Part shown: positions 40,112 to 40,154 of the stretch, piece by piece | How positions within the stretch are numbered: the first letter of the stretch is position 1 | Layout of the letters: each line of letters opens with the position of its first letter | Source of the DNA: JAABRU01 sp041390465 | GTDB taxonomy: Bacteria; Desulfobacterota; Desulfobacteria; Desulfobacterales; Desulfococcaceae | Assembly: GCA_041390465.1 (NCBI GenBank) | Contig: JAWKPW010000051.1 | Coordinates: 1-40,154 of the forward strand | Length of the DNA stretch: 40,154 bases | Direction: 5' to 3' | The notes under the pieces: model-generated | The model's input: the letters and a program-made list of their open reading frames with translations, nothing else | What the model was told of the DNA's origin: nothing | Database searches by the model: none | Program-made: the position numbers and the translations under genes

Positions 40112-40154
40112 GTTTTTTTCTCCTTTGGACAGGTTTTATAAACTGATGTTACGC

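Noticed and set aside
1..40154. tRNA, rRNA or known riboswitch
   Set aside because: No T-loop/anticodon-arm combination, rRNA segment or recognisable riboswitch core was found by eye on either strand; a covariance-model scan would be needed to exclude short structured RNAs.

Overview
The window (about 40 kb, roughly 48% GC) looks like chromosome of a free-living, gliding or motile anaerobic member of the Desulfobacterota, probably Desulfobacteraceae/Desulfococcaceae and Desulfonema-like. This is inference from gene content and from the dense dispersed intergenic repeats; no rRNA or other marker gene is present to prove it. Many genes start with TTG or GTG and overlap by a few bases. No tRNA, rRNA or CRISPR array was seen.

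Region 1 (1-7400): after an AT-rich orphan gene comes a minus-strand chemosensory operon read right to left. It encodes a two-receiver hub protein (REC-DUF4388-zinc ribbon-TPR-REC), a CheW, a hybrid CheA with two Hpt domains and a C-terminal receiver, and two further CheW-like proteins. There is no CheR, CheB or receptor beside it, so it resembles the Pil-Chp/Frz type of array that controls surface motility or another non-flagellar output. Region 2 (7400-12000): a small redox/HEAT protein pair, a J-domain protein, and an EcfT-EcfA transporter module without its substrate-binding subunit.

Region 3 (12000-17600) is a decayed zone. It holds a degenerate IS1-family element (12330-13101) with recognisable terminal inverted repeats, a frameshifted AAA/PD-(D/E)XK gene, a small broken gene, tandem 107-bp repeats and an intact hslO. 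Three 139-141-bp elements (15012-15150, 17386-17524, 18391-18531) carry the same terminal repeats as the IS and look like its non-autonomous derivatives. Two of them bracket gspJ. Region 4 (17600-21600): a minus-strand partial type II secretion operon, gspF-X-gspG-gspH-gspI-gspJ. Region 5 (21600-27500): a secreted protein of unknown function, a broken YcaO gene coupled to tatB-tatC, and a DMT-family exporter.

Region 6 (27500-40154): archaeal-type phosphoglycerate mutase, an ammonium transporter behind a sigma-54 promoter, lipB, a chemoreceptor translationally coupled to a PAS-SpoIIE phosphatase-ATPase protein with a degenerate receiver, a TraB-family membrane protein, a MazG fragment and a DUF697-like protein. 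The long intergenic stretches here and elsewhere are filled by a modular repeat system. A shared inverted-repeat shell (ATACCRATTCYCCATTGAAA type) encloses one of three different cores, and one core, a strong AT-flanked hairpin, sits downstream of genes where it can act as a terminator. The repeat architecture and the IS1/MITE family are the most unusual parts of the window; the receptor-phosphatase pair is the most interesting protein system.
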